A stretch of DNA of 15,756 bases, taken from JBOGED01 sp050743625 (lineage in GTDB: Bacteria > Actinomycetota > Nitriliruptoria > Euzebyales > Egibacteraceae). Of the stretch, positions 1 through 7,362 are shown piece after piece (within the stretch, counting starts at the first letter, position 1; the number at the start of each line of letters is the position of its first letter). Position numbers and translations under genes: made by a program. The DNA is taken from the NCBI GenBank assembly GCA_050743625.1, contig JBOGED010000060.1, positions 1 to 15,756 on the forward strand. The letters run 5' to 3'. Below the pieces are notes generated by a model, which worked only from the letters and a program-made list of their open reading frames with translations, ran no database searches and was not told the origin of the DNA.

Positions 1-40
1 GTTCGGGGAACTGCGTCGCGGCAGCCACAGCCTCGGCGGT

Positions 41-46
41 TAAACT
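41..46 (+). promoter_or_regulatory. Candidate -10 box for the enoyl-CoA hydratase gene
   Basis: TAAACT fits the actinobacterial TANNNT -10 consensus and would start a transcript near position 53, about 28 nt before the GTG start. No convincing -35 is seen, so this is a weak call. Confidence 0.3.
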
Positions 47-81
47 CGCCCGGCTTATGGACAGCACAGAAAGGTGCGCCA

Positions 82-855
82 GTGGGCGAGTTCGTCACCG
101 TCACCACCGATGAGCACGGCGTCGCGACGATCCGGCTGGACCGGCCACCGGTGAACGCGCTGAACCGTCAGATGTGGAGCGAGCTGGGCGAGGCGGCGGC
201 GACCTGCACGCATGACGACGGGATCGGCGCGGTCGTGATGTGGGGAGGCCCGAAGGTGTTCGCCGCGGGAGCGGACATCAAAGAGATGGCTGGCATTGCG
301 TTCCAAGAGCTGTTCGCTCACGGCGAGCAGCTGCAGGAGTCGCTGAAGGCGCTCGCCCGCATCCCTAAGGTCGTGATCGCGGCGGTCAACGGCTACGCCT
401 TGGGTGGTGGCTGCGAGCTCTCGCTCACCGCGGACTTCCGCTTCGCCGCCGAGGACGCGACGTTCGGCCAACCGGAAATCAAGCTCGGGATCATCCCAGG
501 CGCCGGTGGCACCCAGCGGTTGCCGCGGATCGTCGGCCTGCAGAAGGCCAAGGAGATGGTCTACTCGGGCGAGTTTCTCGGCGCCCGGGACGCCCTCGCG
601 ATCGGGCTCGCCGACCGTGTGTTCCCGCCCGGCGAGGTCTACGACGAAGCGATAAAGGCCGCTTGTGGCTACGCCGGTGGTCCCTACGCGCTGCGGATGG
701 TGAAGAAGGCGATCGACGAGGGCGTCGAGATGGATCTCGACAGTGCTCTGCGACTCGAGACGACGCTGTTCGCCGCGACGTTCGCGACCGAGGACCGGGG
801 CATCGGGATGCGCGCATTCCTTGACAAGACCAAGCCCGAGTTCCAGCGTCGCTAG
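82..855 (+). CDS. Enoyl-CoA hydratase/isomerase family protein
   Basis: A 257-aa crotonase-fold enzyme that probably hydrates trans-2-enoyl-CoA in fatty-acid beta-oxidation in the cytoplasm. Visible motifs are the CoA/oxyanion-hole stretch VFAAGADIKEM (about residues 59-69), GGGCELSLTADFR with Glu112, and QPEIKLGIIPGAGGTQRL with Glu132. The two Glu residues match the catalytic pair of true hydratases, so this is not a catalytically altered paralogue. The length is normal for the family. The GTG start at 82 is preceded by GAAAGG with about 7 nt spacing. An ATG at 56 is in another frame. The gene lies 43 nt upstream of etfBA, which take electrons from acyl-CoA dehydrogenases, so the context supports fatty-acid catabolism. 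The exact substrate (short chain, or a degradation-pathway intermediate) cannot be told. Confidence 0.93.
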   Translation: MGEFVTVTTDEHGVATIRLDRPPVNALNRQMWSELGEAAATCTHDDGIGAVVMWGGPKVFAAGADIKEMAGIAFQELFAHGEQLQESLKALARIPKVVIAAVNGYALGGGCELSLTADFRFAAEDATFGQPEIKLGIIPGAGGTQRLPRIVGLQKAKEMVYSGEFLGARDALAIGLADRVFPPGEVYDEAIKAACGYAGGPYALRMVKKAIDEGVEMDLDSALRLETTLFAATFATEDRGIGMRAFLDKTKPEFQRR

Positions 856-898
856 TAGAGTGACCGGTCGGTAACGGCGACCGAAGGAGCGGTGGAGC

Positions 899-1684
899 TT
901 GAGGATCATCTGCCCCGTGAAACGTGTGCCGGACACGGCCGCGGAGAAACAGGTCAACGCCGATCACACCGTGGACCGCGAGTCCACGGAAGCGGTGCTC
1001 AACGCGAACGACGAGTGGGCCATCGAAGAGGCGGTGCGGATCAAGGAGCGGATCGACGCCGAGGTCGTGGTCCTCTGTATGGGACCGCAGCCTGCTCAGA
1101 CCACGGTCCGCAAGGCGCTGTCGTACGGGCTGGACGCCGCGATCCAGGTGATCGACCCCGCGCTGCACGGCTCGGACGCTCCGGCAACGGCGCGGGTACT
1201 GGCCGCCGCGCTCGCGAACGAGGAGTTCGACCTCATCATCATGGGCAACCAGTCGTCGGACGCCCGCACGATGCTCGTCCCGGCGATGCTGGCCGAGTTC
1301 TTGGACCTTCCGGCCTTGACGTACTGCAAGAAGCTCGACATCGAAGGCGACACGTTGACCGCCCAGCGCGAGATGTCGACGGGCCACCAGGTCGTCCGGG
1401 CGAAGATGCCCGCGGTCGTGAGCGTCGTCGAGGCGATCAACGAGCCCCGTTACCCCTCGTTCAAGGGGATCATGGCGGCGAAGAAGAAACCGTTGGCCAC
1501 CCACGACCTCGCCGGCCTGGGGATCAGCGAGGGCGAGGTCGGCCTCGACGGGTCGTGGACGCAGGTGCTCGACATCGCGAAGCGACCGCCGAAGGAGGCA
1601 GGCAAGAGGGTAGAGGATGACGGGTCGGGCGCCGTCGGAGCCCGGGCCCTCGTGGATTTCCTCACCGATCAGAAGCTGATATAG
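899..1684 (+). CDS. etfB: Electron transfer flavoprotein beta subunit
   Basis: A 261-aa EtfB/FixA family protein. With EtfA it forms the FAD/AMP-binding heterodimer that carries electrons from acyl-CoA dehydrogenases to the respiratory chain. It opens with the typical CPVKRVPDTAAEK, and has NANDEWAIEEAVRIKE and IIMGNQSSDARTMLVPAMLAE, all usual in this family; MSTGHQVVRAKMPAVVSV sits in the conserved central part. The start is TTG at 899, chosen because AAGGAG at 884-889 lies 9 nt upstream and the family N-terminus begins there. GACCGGTC (862-869), a short dyad of the kind TetR-type repressors bind, lies between the hydratase stop and this start; whether it is an operator is unknown. etfA follows after 11 nt. 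Confidence 0.95.
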   Translation: MRIICPVKRVPDTAAEKQVNADHTVDRESTEAVLNANDEWAIEEAVRIKERIDAEVVVLCMGPQPAQTTVRKALSYGLDAAIQVIDPALHGSDAPATARVLAAALANEEFDLIIMGNQSSDARTMLVPAMLAEFLDLPALTYCKKLDIEGDTLTAQREMSTGHQVVRAKMPAVVSVVEAINEPRYPSFKGIMAAKKKPLATHDLAGLGISEGEVGLDGSWTQVLDIAKRPPKEAGKRVEDDGSGAVGARALVDFLTDQKLI

Positions 1685-1695
1685 GGAGCTGCGGC

Positions 1696-2667
1696 ATGGC
1701 GTCAATCTTGGTGCTCGTCGACCACGACAAGGGCATTCCGAGGAAGGTGACGAACCAGATCCTCACGGCCGCGCGAACCGTGGGGGACGGGACCGTCAGC
1801 GCGGCCGTATTTGGGACCGGTGCACTCCAGGCCGCCGAGCGGGTCGGCGCGTTCGGCGCCCAGACCGCCTATGTGTGGGACTCGAAGGACGTGGAGGCCT
1901 ACGCGACCGAGCCCACCTCCTCGGCGTTAGATGTCGCGATCGAGCAGTCCGGTGCGTCCATCGTGCTCTACCCGTCGGACCCCTTCCTCACCGATGTGGT
2001 CGCGCGCACTGCCGTGCGCCGGGGTGGTGGGGTGATCACCGACGCGGTGGATCTTGAGATGGACGGCGACCGGATGGTCGCCACGAAGGCCATCTTCGGA
2101 GGTGACATGGCCTCCAAGTGCCAGGTCCGTGGCGACCGTACGCAGTTCGTCGGGGTGAAGGCCAACGCCTTCACTGCCCGTGAGAGTGGTGGGAGCCCCG
2201 CCGAGGTCATCGCGCTCGACGTCACCCTCTCCGATCGCGAAAAGCGCGTGGAGATCGTCGACACCGTCGAGCAATCCGCCGGCCGGCCCGAGATGGCCGA
2301 AGCATCGATCATCTGCGCCGGCGGGCGCGGCCTGGGCGAGGAGGAGGGCTTCCGCCTGATCGAGGAGCTCGCGGATGCGCTCGGCGCGGCGGTGGGCGCT
2401 TCCCGCGCCGCAACGGACGCCGGTTGGTACCCGCACCAGTACCAGATCGGCCAGACCGGCAAGACCGTCTCACCCCAGCTCTACATCGGCTCGGGCATCT
2501 CCGGCGCCATCCAGCACCGCGCCGGCATGCAGACCTCGCAGCTCATCGTCGCGATCAACAAGGATGCCGAAGCGCCGATCTTCTCCATCGCCGACCTCGG
2601 CATCGTCGGCGACCTCTACAAGGTCATCCCCCCCCTGATCGAGCAGATCAAGACCCGCAGGGGATAG
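1696..2667 (+). CDS. etfA: Electron transfer flavoprotein alpha subunit
   Basis: A 323-aa EtfA/FixB family protein that binds the FAD of the ETF dimer. The N-terminal domain (about residues 1-190) is the Rossmann-like ETF domain. The C-terminal FAD domain carries the signature PQLYIGSGISGAIQHRAGM followed by QTSQLIVAINKDAEAPIFS and the family ending GIVGDLYKVIPPLIEQI. The ATG start has GGGAG at 1684-1688, beginning at the last base of the etfB stop codon, with 7 nt spacing, so both subunits are almost certainly made from one mRNA. The length is normal and no residue looks missing. Confidence 0.96.
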   Translation: MASILVLVDHDKGIPRKVTNQILTAARTVGDGTVSAAVFGTGALQAAERVGAFGAQTAYVWDSKDVEAYATEPTSSALDVAIEQSGASIVLYPSDPFLTDVVARTAVRRGGGVITDAVDLEMDGDRMVATKAIFGGDMASKCQVRGDRTQFVGVKANAFTARESGGSPAEVIALDVTLSDREKRVEIVDTVEQSAGRPEMAEASIICAGGRGLGEEEGFRLIEELADALGAAVGASRAATDAGWYPHQYQIGQTGKTVSPQLYIGSGISGAIQHRAGMQTSQLIVAINKDAEAPIFSIADLGIVGDLYKVIPPLIEQIKTRRG

Positions 2668-2708
2668 GCAGGCGGATCCACGCCCCGGTATCGCCGCCTC
2701 CGCCGCGA

Positions 2709-2721
2709 TACCGTCTGGACG
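2709..2721 (+). promoter_or_regulatory. Leaderless -10 element of the cysteine desulfurase/mnmA operon
   Basis: TACCGT (2709-2714) fits TANNNT and is followed by exactly 7 nt before ATG at 2722, so transcription would start at or next to the A of ATG. No Shine-Dalgarno sequence lies upstream. The same spacing precedes ligA and gatC in this window. Confidence 0.5.
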
Positions 2722-3885
2722 ATGCAGATCTATCTTGACCATGCGGCGACCACGCCGATCGACCCTTGCGTGCTTGAGTCGATGCGGCCGTACCTGGAAC
2801 ACGAATACGGGAACCCGTCGTCGATGCACGCGCGGGGTCGGGCGGCGCGGGCGGCGGTGGAGTGCGCCAGGGAGGAGGTCGCGGACGCGCTCGGCGTGAC
2901 GCCCTTGGAGGTGCTGTTCACCTCGGGAGGCACCGAGTCGGACAACCAGGCGGTCAAGGGCATCGCGTGGGCGGGGCGGGACGCCGGCCGGGGCAACCAT
3001 CTCGTCACGACGGCGATCGAGCATCATGCGGTGATCGAGTCGTGCGAGTGGCTGGCGGAGCACGCCGGGTTCGCGCTGGACGTCGTGCCGCCGGGCTCGG
3101 ACGGCGTGGTCGACGCCGAGCGGGTTCTCGCCGCCGTCCGACCCGACACTGTCCTCGTCAGCGTGATCTGCGCGAACAACGAGCTGGGCACGGTCCAGCC
3201 GCTCGACGTGATCGGCCCCGCGCTGCGCGACCGGGGGGTGCCGCTCCACACCGACGCGGTGCAGGCGTTCGGGCGATGGCCGCTCGACCTGGACGGCTGG
3301 GGGGTCGGCGCGCTCGCCTTGTCCGCGCACAAGTTCAACGGGCCCAAGGGCGTGGGCGTCCTGATGCTGCGCCGGGACCTGCCCGCCGAGCCCGTCCTGC
3401 ACGGCGGGCTGCAGGAGCGCGGGGTCCGCTCCGGCACCCTGAACACGGCGGGGATCGTCGGGTGCGGAGCGGCGGCCGAGCTGGCGGCATGGACCATGGG
3501 TGGGGAGATTCCGCGGCTCCGGGTGTTGCGCGACCTGTTGCTCGCCGGTCTCGCGTCGGTCGGGGGCGTCACGCTCAATGGCTCGGCAACCGCGAGGCTT
3601 CCCCACAATGTCCATGTCGGCGTCGAAGGGTGTGACGCGGAGGCGCTGCTCATGGCGCTGGACGCGGCCGGTGTGGCGGTCTCGACTGGCTCCGCGTGCC
3701 AGTCCGGGGCCGCGGAGCCGAGCCACGTCTTGGAGGCGATCGGCGCGCCGCTTGACCGCGCTCACCTGCGGTTCACCTGCGGTCGCACGACGACCGAGGC
3801 CGATATCGAGAACGCGATCACCACGTTCACCGACTGCGTGAAGCGCCTGCGTGACGCCGGCGGCGGGTTCTTGGACTCGCGATGA
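2722..3885 (+). CDS. Cysteine desulfurase (IscS/NifS family)
   Basis: A 387-aa class-V aminotransferase-fold PLP enzyme that takes sulfur from L-cysteine as a protein persulfide. Motifs: YLDHAATTP at the N-terminus, SGGTESDNQAVKG (about 68-80), the HH pair at 101-102, HTDAVQAFG with the PLP-contacting Asp, SAHKFNGPKGVG with the PLP-binding Lys204, and STGSACQSG with the active-site Cys326. Every key residue is present. The last four bases overlap mnmA (ATGA), so this enzyme is probably the dedicated sulfur donor for tRNA 2-thiolation, though supply to Fe-S assembly cannot be excluded. There is no Shine-Dalgarno; the ATG lies 7 nt after a -10 box. Gene naming (iscS or nifS) is ambiguous in actinobacteria, so no symbol is given. 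Confidence 0.95.
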   Translation: MQIYLDHAATTPIDPCVLESMRPYLEHEYGNPSSMHARGRAARAAVECAREEVADALGVTPLEVLFTSGGTESDNQAVKGIAWAGRDAGRGNHLVTTAIEHHAVIESCEWLAEHAGFALDVVPPGSDGVVDAERVLAAVRPDTVLVSVICANNELGTVQPLDVIGPALRDRGVPLHTDAVQAFGRWPLDLDGWGVGALALSAHKFNGPKGVGVLMLRRDLPAEPVLHGGLQERGVRSGTLNTAGIVGCGAAAELAAWTMGGEIPRLRVLRDLLLAGLASVGGVTLNGSATARLPHNVHVGVEGCDAEALLMALDAAGVAVSTGSACQSGAAEPSHVLEAIGAPLDRAHLRFTCGRTTTEADIENAITTFTDCVKRLRDAGGGFLDSR

Positions 3886-4940
3886 GGGTTCTTGTCGCGA
3901 TGTCCGGGGGAGTGGACTCGTCGATGGCGGCGGCCTTGCTGGTCGAGGCTGGCCATGACGTGACCGGTGTACACCTGAAGATGGCGGACACGCCCTCCGG
4001 GCTGCCGGGCAAGGGTTGCTGCACGCTCGACGACGCGCGTGACGCGCGGCGGGTGGCTGACCGGCTTGGTATCCCGTTCTACGTCTGGGACCTGTCGGAG
4101 CCGTTTCGCGAGCGGGTCGTCTCCGACTTCGTCGCCGAGTACGCGGGGGGCCGGACCCCGAACCCGTGCCTGCGCTGCAACGAGCGCGTGAAGTACACCG
4201 CGCTGCTCGCCCGCGCGCGAGCCGTCGGCTTCGATGCCCTCGCGACCGGGCACCACGTGCGCCTGCGGCGCGACGGGGGTGGGTTCACGATGCGTCGCGC
4301 GACCGACCCGGGCAAGGATCAGACCTACGTGCTGTACATGGCCGGCCAGGATCAGCTTGCGCACACCTTGTGGCCTGTGGGGGAGCACCTCAAGGCCGAG
4401 CTGCGGAGCATGGCCGCCGACCGCGGGCTCGCCACGGCGGGCAAGCCTGACAGCTACGACATCTGCTTCATTCCCTCGGGTGACCTCGGCGGGTTCCTCC
4501 AGCCGCGCCTCGGGGTGCGTGAGGGCACCTTTGTCGGTCCGGGCGGCGATGTCGTCGGCCGTCACGACGGCGCGTACCGGTTCACCGTAGGGCAGCGGCG
4601 AGGGTTAGGCCTGGCCGGGTTCGACGAGCCGCTCTACGTCACCGCGATCGAGGGGGAACAGGTGCACGTCGGCCCGCTTGCCGCGCTCGACACACGGGTG
4701 GTCGAGGCTGATCGTGTCTCGTGGGTCGCCGGCCATCCCCCTGACCAGCAGGTGACTCTGGAGGCGCAGGTCCGCTACCGGGCGCAGCCGCTTGGATGCG
4801 TGGTAGACGATCTCGGCTCCGGCCGCATCCGGGTCACGTTCACGGCGCAGCGCCCGTCGGGTGTCGCGCCAGGCCAGGCGGTGGTGCTGTACGAGGGCGA
4901 CGTGTGCCTGGGCGGAGCCACGATCGTCCGGGCAAGGTGA
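3882..4940 (+). CDS. mnmA: tRNA-specific 2-thiouridylase MnmA
   Basis: A 352-aa cytoplasmic enzyme that adenylates and thiolates U34 of the tRNAs for Lys, Glu and Gln. It starts with the PP-loop MSGGVDSSMAAALL (ATP pyrophosphatase). NPCLRCN holds the first catalytic Cys (Cys96, or Cys99 nearby) and SYDICFIPSGD holds the second (Cys195), the pair that forms the disulfide/persulfide during catalysis. FTVGQRRGLGLAG marks the start of the C-terminal beta-barrel region. The start ATG shares four bases with the stop of the cysteine desulfurase (ATGA), which suggests translational coupling of sulfur donor and acceptor. The stop codon is followed immediately by a perfect palindrome that probably terminates the operon. 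Confidence 0.96.
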   Translation: MRVLVAMSGGVDSSMAAALLVEAGHDVTGVHLKMADTPSGLPGKGCCTLDDARDARRVADRLGIPFYVWDLSEPFRERVVSDFVAEYAGGRTPNPCLRCNERVKYTALLARARAVGFDALATGHHVRLRRDGGGFTMRRATDPGKDQTYVLYMAGQDQLAHTLWPVGEHLKAELRSMAADRGLATAGKPDSYDICFIPSGDLGGFLQPRLGVREGTFVGPGGDVVGRHDGAYRFTVGQRRGLGLAGFDEPLYVTAIEGEQVHVGPLAALDTRVVEADRVSWVAGHPPDQQVTLEAQVRYRAQPLGCVVDDLGSGRIRVTFTAQRPSGVAPGQAVVLYEGDVCLGGATIVRAR

Positions 4941-4984
4941 TGTGTGCTGGATACGCGACGTATACGTCGCGTATCCAGCACACA
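4941..4984. terminator. Perfect 44-bp palindrome, probable bidirectional terminator
   Basis: Checked base by base: 22 bases on the left (4941-4962) are the exact reverse complement of 22 on the right (4963-4984). As RNA it would give a 20-bp stem with a TATA/UAUA loop. It begins at the first base after the mnmA stop and ends 2 nt before the stop of the convergent small gene, so one element could end transcription from both sides. Neither strand has a U-tract after it, as is common for actinobacterial terminators. Confidence 0.75.
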
Positions 4985-4986
4985 AA

Positions 4987-5136
4987 CTAGCGCCGGTGCT
5001 CCCTCCGGAGGTCGTCCAGCCACTGGGCCCATTCCTCGTCGTCGATGGGACGCTTGCGGATCACCAGCGCCGGGCTCTCGGATACGAGCCATGCGAACAC
5101 CGCGACGAACAAGAAGACAAGCATCACCTGCCACAT
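4987..5136 (-). CDS. Small single-pass membrane protein, function unknown
   Basis: A 49-aa predicted protein. The start is the ATG at 5136 because GAGGAGG lies 6 nt upstream on the minus strand; the in-frame start at 5178 would add 14 Arg/Pro-rich residues and has no such site. Residues 2-18 (WQVMLVFLFVAVFAWLV) form one hydrophobic helix, followed by a short basic/acidic cytoplasmic-looking tail (RKRPIDDEEWAQWLDDLRREHRR positions 27-49) that may be amphipathic. It converges on mnmA and shares its palindromic terminator. I do not recognise a family. The strong ribosome site and the clear membrane segment make it a likely real gene despite its size. Confidence 0.65.
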   Translation of the reverse strand: MWQVMLVFLFVAVFAWLVSESPALVIRKRPIDDEEWAQWLDDLRREHRR

Positions 5137-5159
5137 CCTGGGCCTCCTCGCTCGAGGTT

Positions 5160-5283
5160 GTGAGGGCTTCCGGCGCACGTGCCGGAGCCGTCACCGCTGC
5201 CACGTAGTCCTTGGCCGTCCCAAAACCATTGCGGTGAGGTCCCCGCCCGCCCAGGGGGTTGCCGACCCTCTCCCGTTGGCGGG
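5160..5283. other. Stem-loop-rich leader between the small membrane gene and ligA
   Basis: The intergenic stretch 5137-5337 has no convincing ORF upstream of the ligA start. It holds a GC-rich dyad TCCGGC/GCCGGA around 5169-5186, a small hairpin GGGT/ACCC near 5258-5270, and a longer pairing of GGTCCC (about 5238-5243) with GGGACC (about 5280-5285). If ligA is leaderless these lie upstream of its transcript, so they may belong to the minus-strand promoter region or to an unknown small RNA. Confidence 0.2.
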
Positions 5284-5324
5284 ACCTTCGCTCGGGCCAG
5301 AGCTTCGCGTACGCCGGTCCTGAC

Positions 5325-5337
5325 TAGACTCGTCCGT
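5325..5337 (+). promoter_or_regulatory. Leaderless -10 element of ligA
   Basis: TAGACT (5325-5330) fits TANNNT and is followed by exactly 7 nt before ATG at 5338. No Shine-Dalgarno precedes that ATG. This decides the start: the longer frame opening at 5179 would add a 53-residue tail with no family similarity. Confidence 0.55.
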
Positions 5338-7362
5338 ATGGCCGACGATCCGACGCGCAGGCGAGTCGACGAGTTGCGTGTCCTGATTGAGCAGCACCGC
5401 TACCGCTATTACGTGTTATCGGATCCGACGGCTACAGATGCCGAGTTCGACGAGCTTTTCCGGGAACTAGTGGATCTCGAAGCTCGTTATCCGGAATTGG
5501 ACGATTCCGATTCTCCTACACATAAGGTTGGAGCATCACCCTCTCCCGCCTTCCGCCCTGTCCAGCATCGATTACCGATGCGCTCTCTCGACAACGCGTT
5601 CAGCGAGGTCGAACTGCGTGCTTGGGGCGAGCGCGTGGCGCGCGGGCTCGATGGCGCGGCTCATAGGTTCACGTGCGAGCTGAAGGTGGACGGGGTCGCG
5701 ATCGGGCTGTCCTATGTGAAGGGGTGGCTGGACCAGGCGGTGACCCGTGGTGATGGGCGGACTGGCGAAGACGTCACACCGAACGTCCGAACTATCGCAA
5801 ACGTCCCTTTACGTCTTGAGTTGTCTGATCCGCCCGCGCTGTTGGGGGTACGCGGTGAGGTTTATTACCCAATTGCCGACTTTGATGCGATGAACGAGTC
5901 GCGTGAAACGGCGGGACTGGCTCGGTTCGCCAACCCCCGCAACGCAGCCTCCGGAGCGTTGCGCCAGAAAGACCCAGAGATCACACGGTCGAGACCGTTG
6001 AGGGTCGTCTGCCACGGCATGGGCGCGCTCGACGGACTCGACGTCTCAAGCCACAGCGCGTTCCTCCAGCTGATCGCGCGCGCCGGTCTCCCGGTTGCCG
6101 AGCAGACGCGCACCGTGGACAGCCTCGACGAGGTGTCGGCGTTCATCGAAGAGTGGCGCGGGCGCCGTCACGACCCGCCGTTCGAGATCGACGGCGTCGT
6201 GGTCAAGGTCGACGCGCTCGCGCATCAGCGCCAGCTCGGGTTCACCTCGTCCGCTCCCCGCTGGGCGATCGCCTTCAAGTACCCGCCAGAGGAGCGGGAG
6301 ACCCTTCTGCTGGACATCCAGGTGAACGTTGGCCGCACCGGAAAGGTCACCCCGTTCGCCGTGCTCTCCCCGGTACTCGTCGCGGGATCGACGATCTCGC
6401 TCGCGACCTTGCACAATCAGGATCAGGCGCGGCTCAAGGACGTCCGCCCGGGCGACACCGTGATCGTCCGCAAAGCCGGTGACGTGATTCCCGAGGTGGT
6501 GGGACCGGTCGTCGCGAAGCGGCCCGCCGGCGTGGACGCCGCTGGCCCGTGGAAGATGCCGGTGGAGTGCCCGTTCTGCGGTTCGGCCTTCCAACGGTTG
6601 GAGGGCGAGGCCGCCACGTACTGCACGAACGTGGACTGCCCGAGCCGGCTCCGCGAGTCGCTGTACCACTTCGCGAGCCGCGGGGCGATGGACATCGAGG
6701 GGTTGGGATATGAGACGGCGCGCGCGCTGCTCGACAATGGCCTGGTGTCTGACCTCGCGGACCTCTACCTCCTGAGTCCGGAGAACCTACTGGAGCTGGA
6801 GGGGTTTGCCCAGAAGAAGGTTGACGCGCTGCTCGCCGGTATCGAGGCGTCCAAGGCGCAGCCGTTCGAGCGGCTGCTGGTCGGCCTGAACATCCTGCAC
6901 GTCGGCGGAACGGTCGCCCGCCAGCTTGCCCGTCACTTCGGCGATCTGCGCGATTTGCGGGCGGCGAGCGCAGAGGAGCTCGCCGCGGCGCCCGGCGCTG
7001 GTCCGATCATTGCGAGCTCGGTCCGCGCGTTCTTCGACAATCCCCGTAACGCTGCTCTGGTCGACAAGCTCATCGCCCTAGGGGTCCGCACCGACACGGA
7101 CACGCCTCGTGTGGCCCCGACGTTGCGCGGTTGGACCGTCGTGCTGACGGGCGGGCTGGAAGGCTACACGCGTGACGAGGCGAAGCAGGCGGTCATCGAC
7201 CGTGGCGGCAAGGTCACCTCCAGCGTCTCGCGGAAGACCAGCGTCGTCGTGGTGGGCGCCGATCCTGGGAGCAAGGCGGACAAGGCCGTCGAGCTTGGCG
7301 TGCCGGTGATCGACGAAGCCGGCTTCGCCTCCCTCTTAGCGACGGGCGAGGTAGGAGATTGA
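5338..7362 (+). CDS. ligA: NAD-dependent DNA ligase LigA
   Basis: A 674-aa ligase that seals nicks in replication and repair using NAD+. In order: the Ia domain with the NMN-binding YRYYVLSDPTATDAEFDEL (about 22-40); the adenylation domain with active-site Lys116 in CELKVDGVAIGL; the OB-fold with VGRTGKVTPFAVL; the zinc finger CPFC...YCTNVDCPS (four Cys); helix-hairpin-helix repeats; and a C-terminal BRCT domain (about 590-670, LRGWTVVLTGGLEGYTRDEAK). The length is usual. Oddity: the first third is much less GC-rich in third positions. In 5401-5580, 30 of 60 codons end in A or T, against 5 of 60 in 6121-6300. Four TTA leucine codons (5416, 5572, 5809, 7336) occur in this essential gene. The start overlaps nothing and looks leaderless; the next gene overlaps its stop. 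Confidence 0.97.
   Translation: MADDPTRRRVDELRVLIEQHRYRYYVLSDPTATDAEFDELFRELVDLEARYPELDDSDSPTHKVGASPSPAFRPVQHRLPMRSLDNAFSEVELRAWGERVARGLDGAAHRFTCELKVDGVAIGLSYVKGWLDQAVTRGDGRTGEDVTPNVRTIANVPLRLELSDPPALLGVRGEVYYPIADFDAMNESRETAGLARFANPRNAASGALRQKDPEITRSRPLRVVCHGMGALDGLDVSSHSAFLQLIARAGLPVAEQTRTVDSLDEVSAFIEEWRGRRHDPPFEIDGVVVKVDALAHQRQLGFTSSAPRWAIAFKYPPEERETLLLDIQVNVGRTGKVTPFAVLSPVLVAGSTISLATLHNQDQARLKDVRPGDTVIVRKAGDVIPEVVGPVVAKRPAGVDAAGPWKMPVECPFCGSAFQRLEGEAATYCTNVDCPSRLRESLYHFASRGAMDIEGLGYETARALLDNGLVSDLADLYLLSPENLLELEGFAQKKVDALLAGIEASKAQPFERLLVGLNILHVGGTVARQLARHFGDLRDLRAASAEELAAAPGAGPIIASSVRAFFDNPRNAALVDKLIALGVRTDTDTPRVAPTLRGWTVVLTGGLEGYTRDEAKQAVIDRGGKVTSSVSRKTSVVVVGADPGSKADKAVELGVPVIDEAGFASLLATGEVGD

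Noticed and set aside
862..873. GACCGGTCGGT-like dyad upstream of etfB as a TetR-family operator
   Set aside because: Only an 8-bp core is symmetric, no regulator gene is nearby and GC-rich 8-mers of this type arise often by chance here.
55..957. 300-aa minus-strand ORF opposite the enoyl-CoA hydratase
   Set aside because: Antisense to a clear gene; Arg/Leu-rich composition typical of GC-rich shadow frames. The same applies to long frames opposite etfB (491-1705), the cysteine desulfurase (2470-3765), gatA (10387-11127) and gatB (11619-12953).
5236..5285. 6C-type or other actinobacterial structured RNA before ligA
   Set aside because: C-runs and hairpins are present but no clear pair of loops with six or more C; only a low-confidence structure entry was kept.
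5179..5337. N-terminal extension of ligA from an upstream start
   Set aside because: The added residues are Pro/Arg-rich and unlike any ligase N-terminus; the MADDPTRRR start lies 7 nt after a -10 box.
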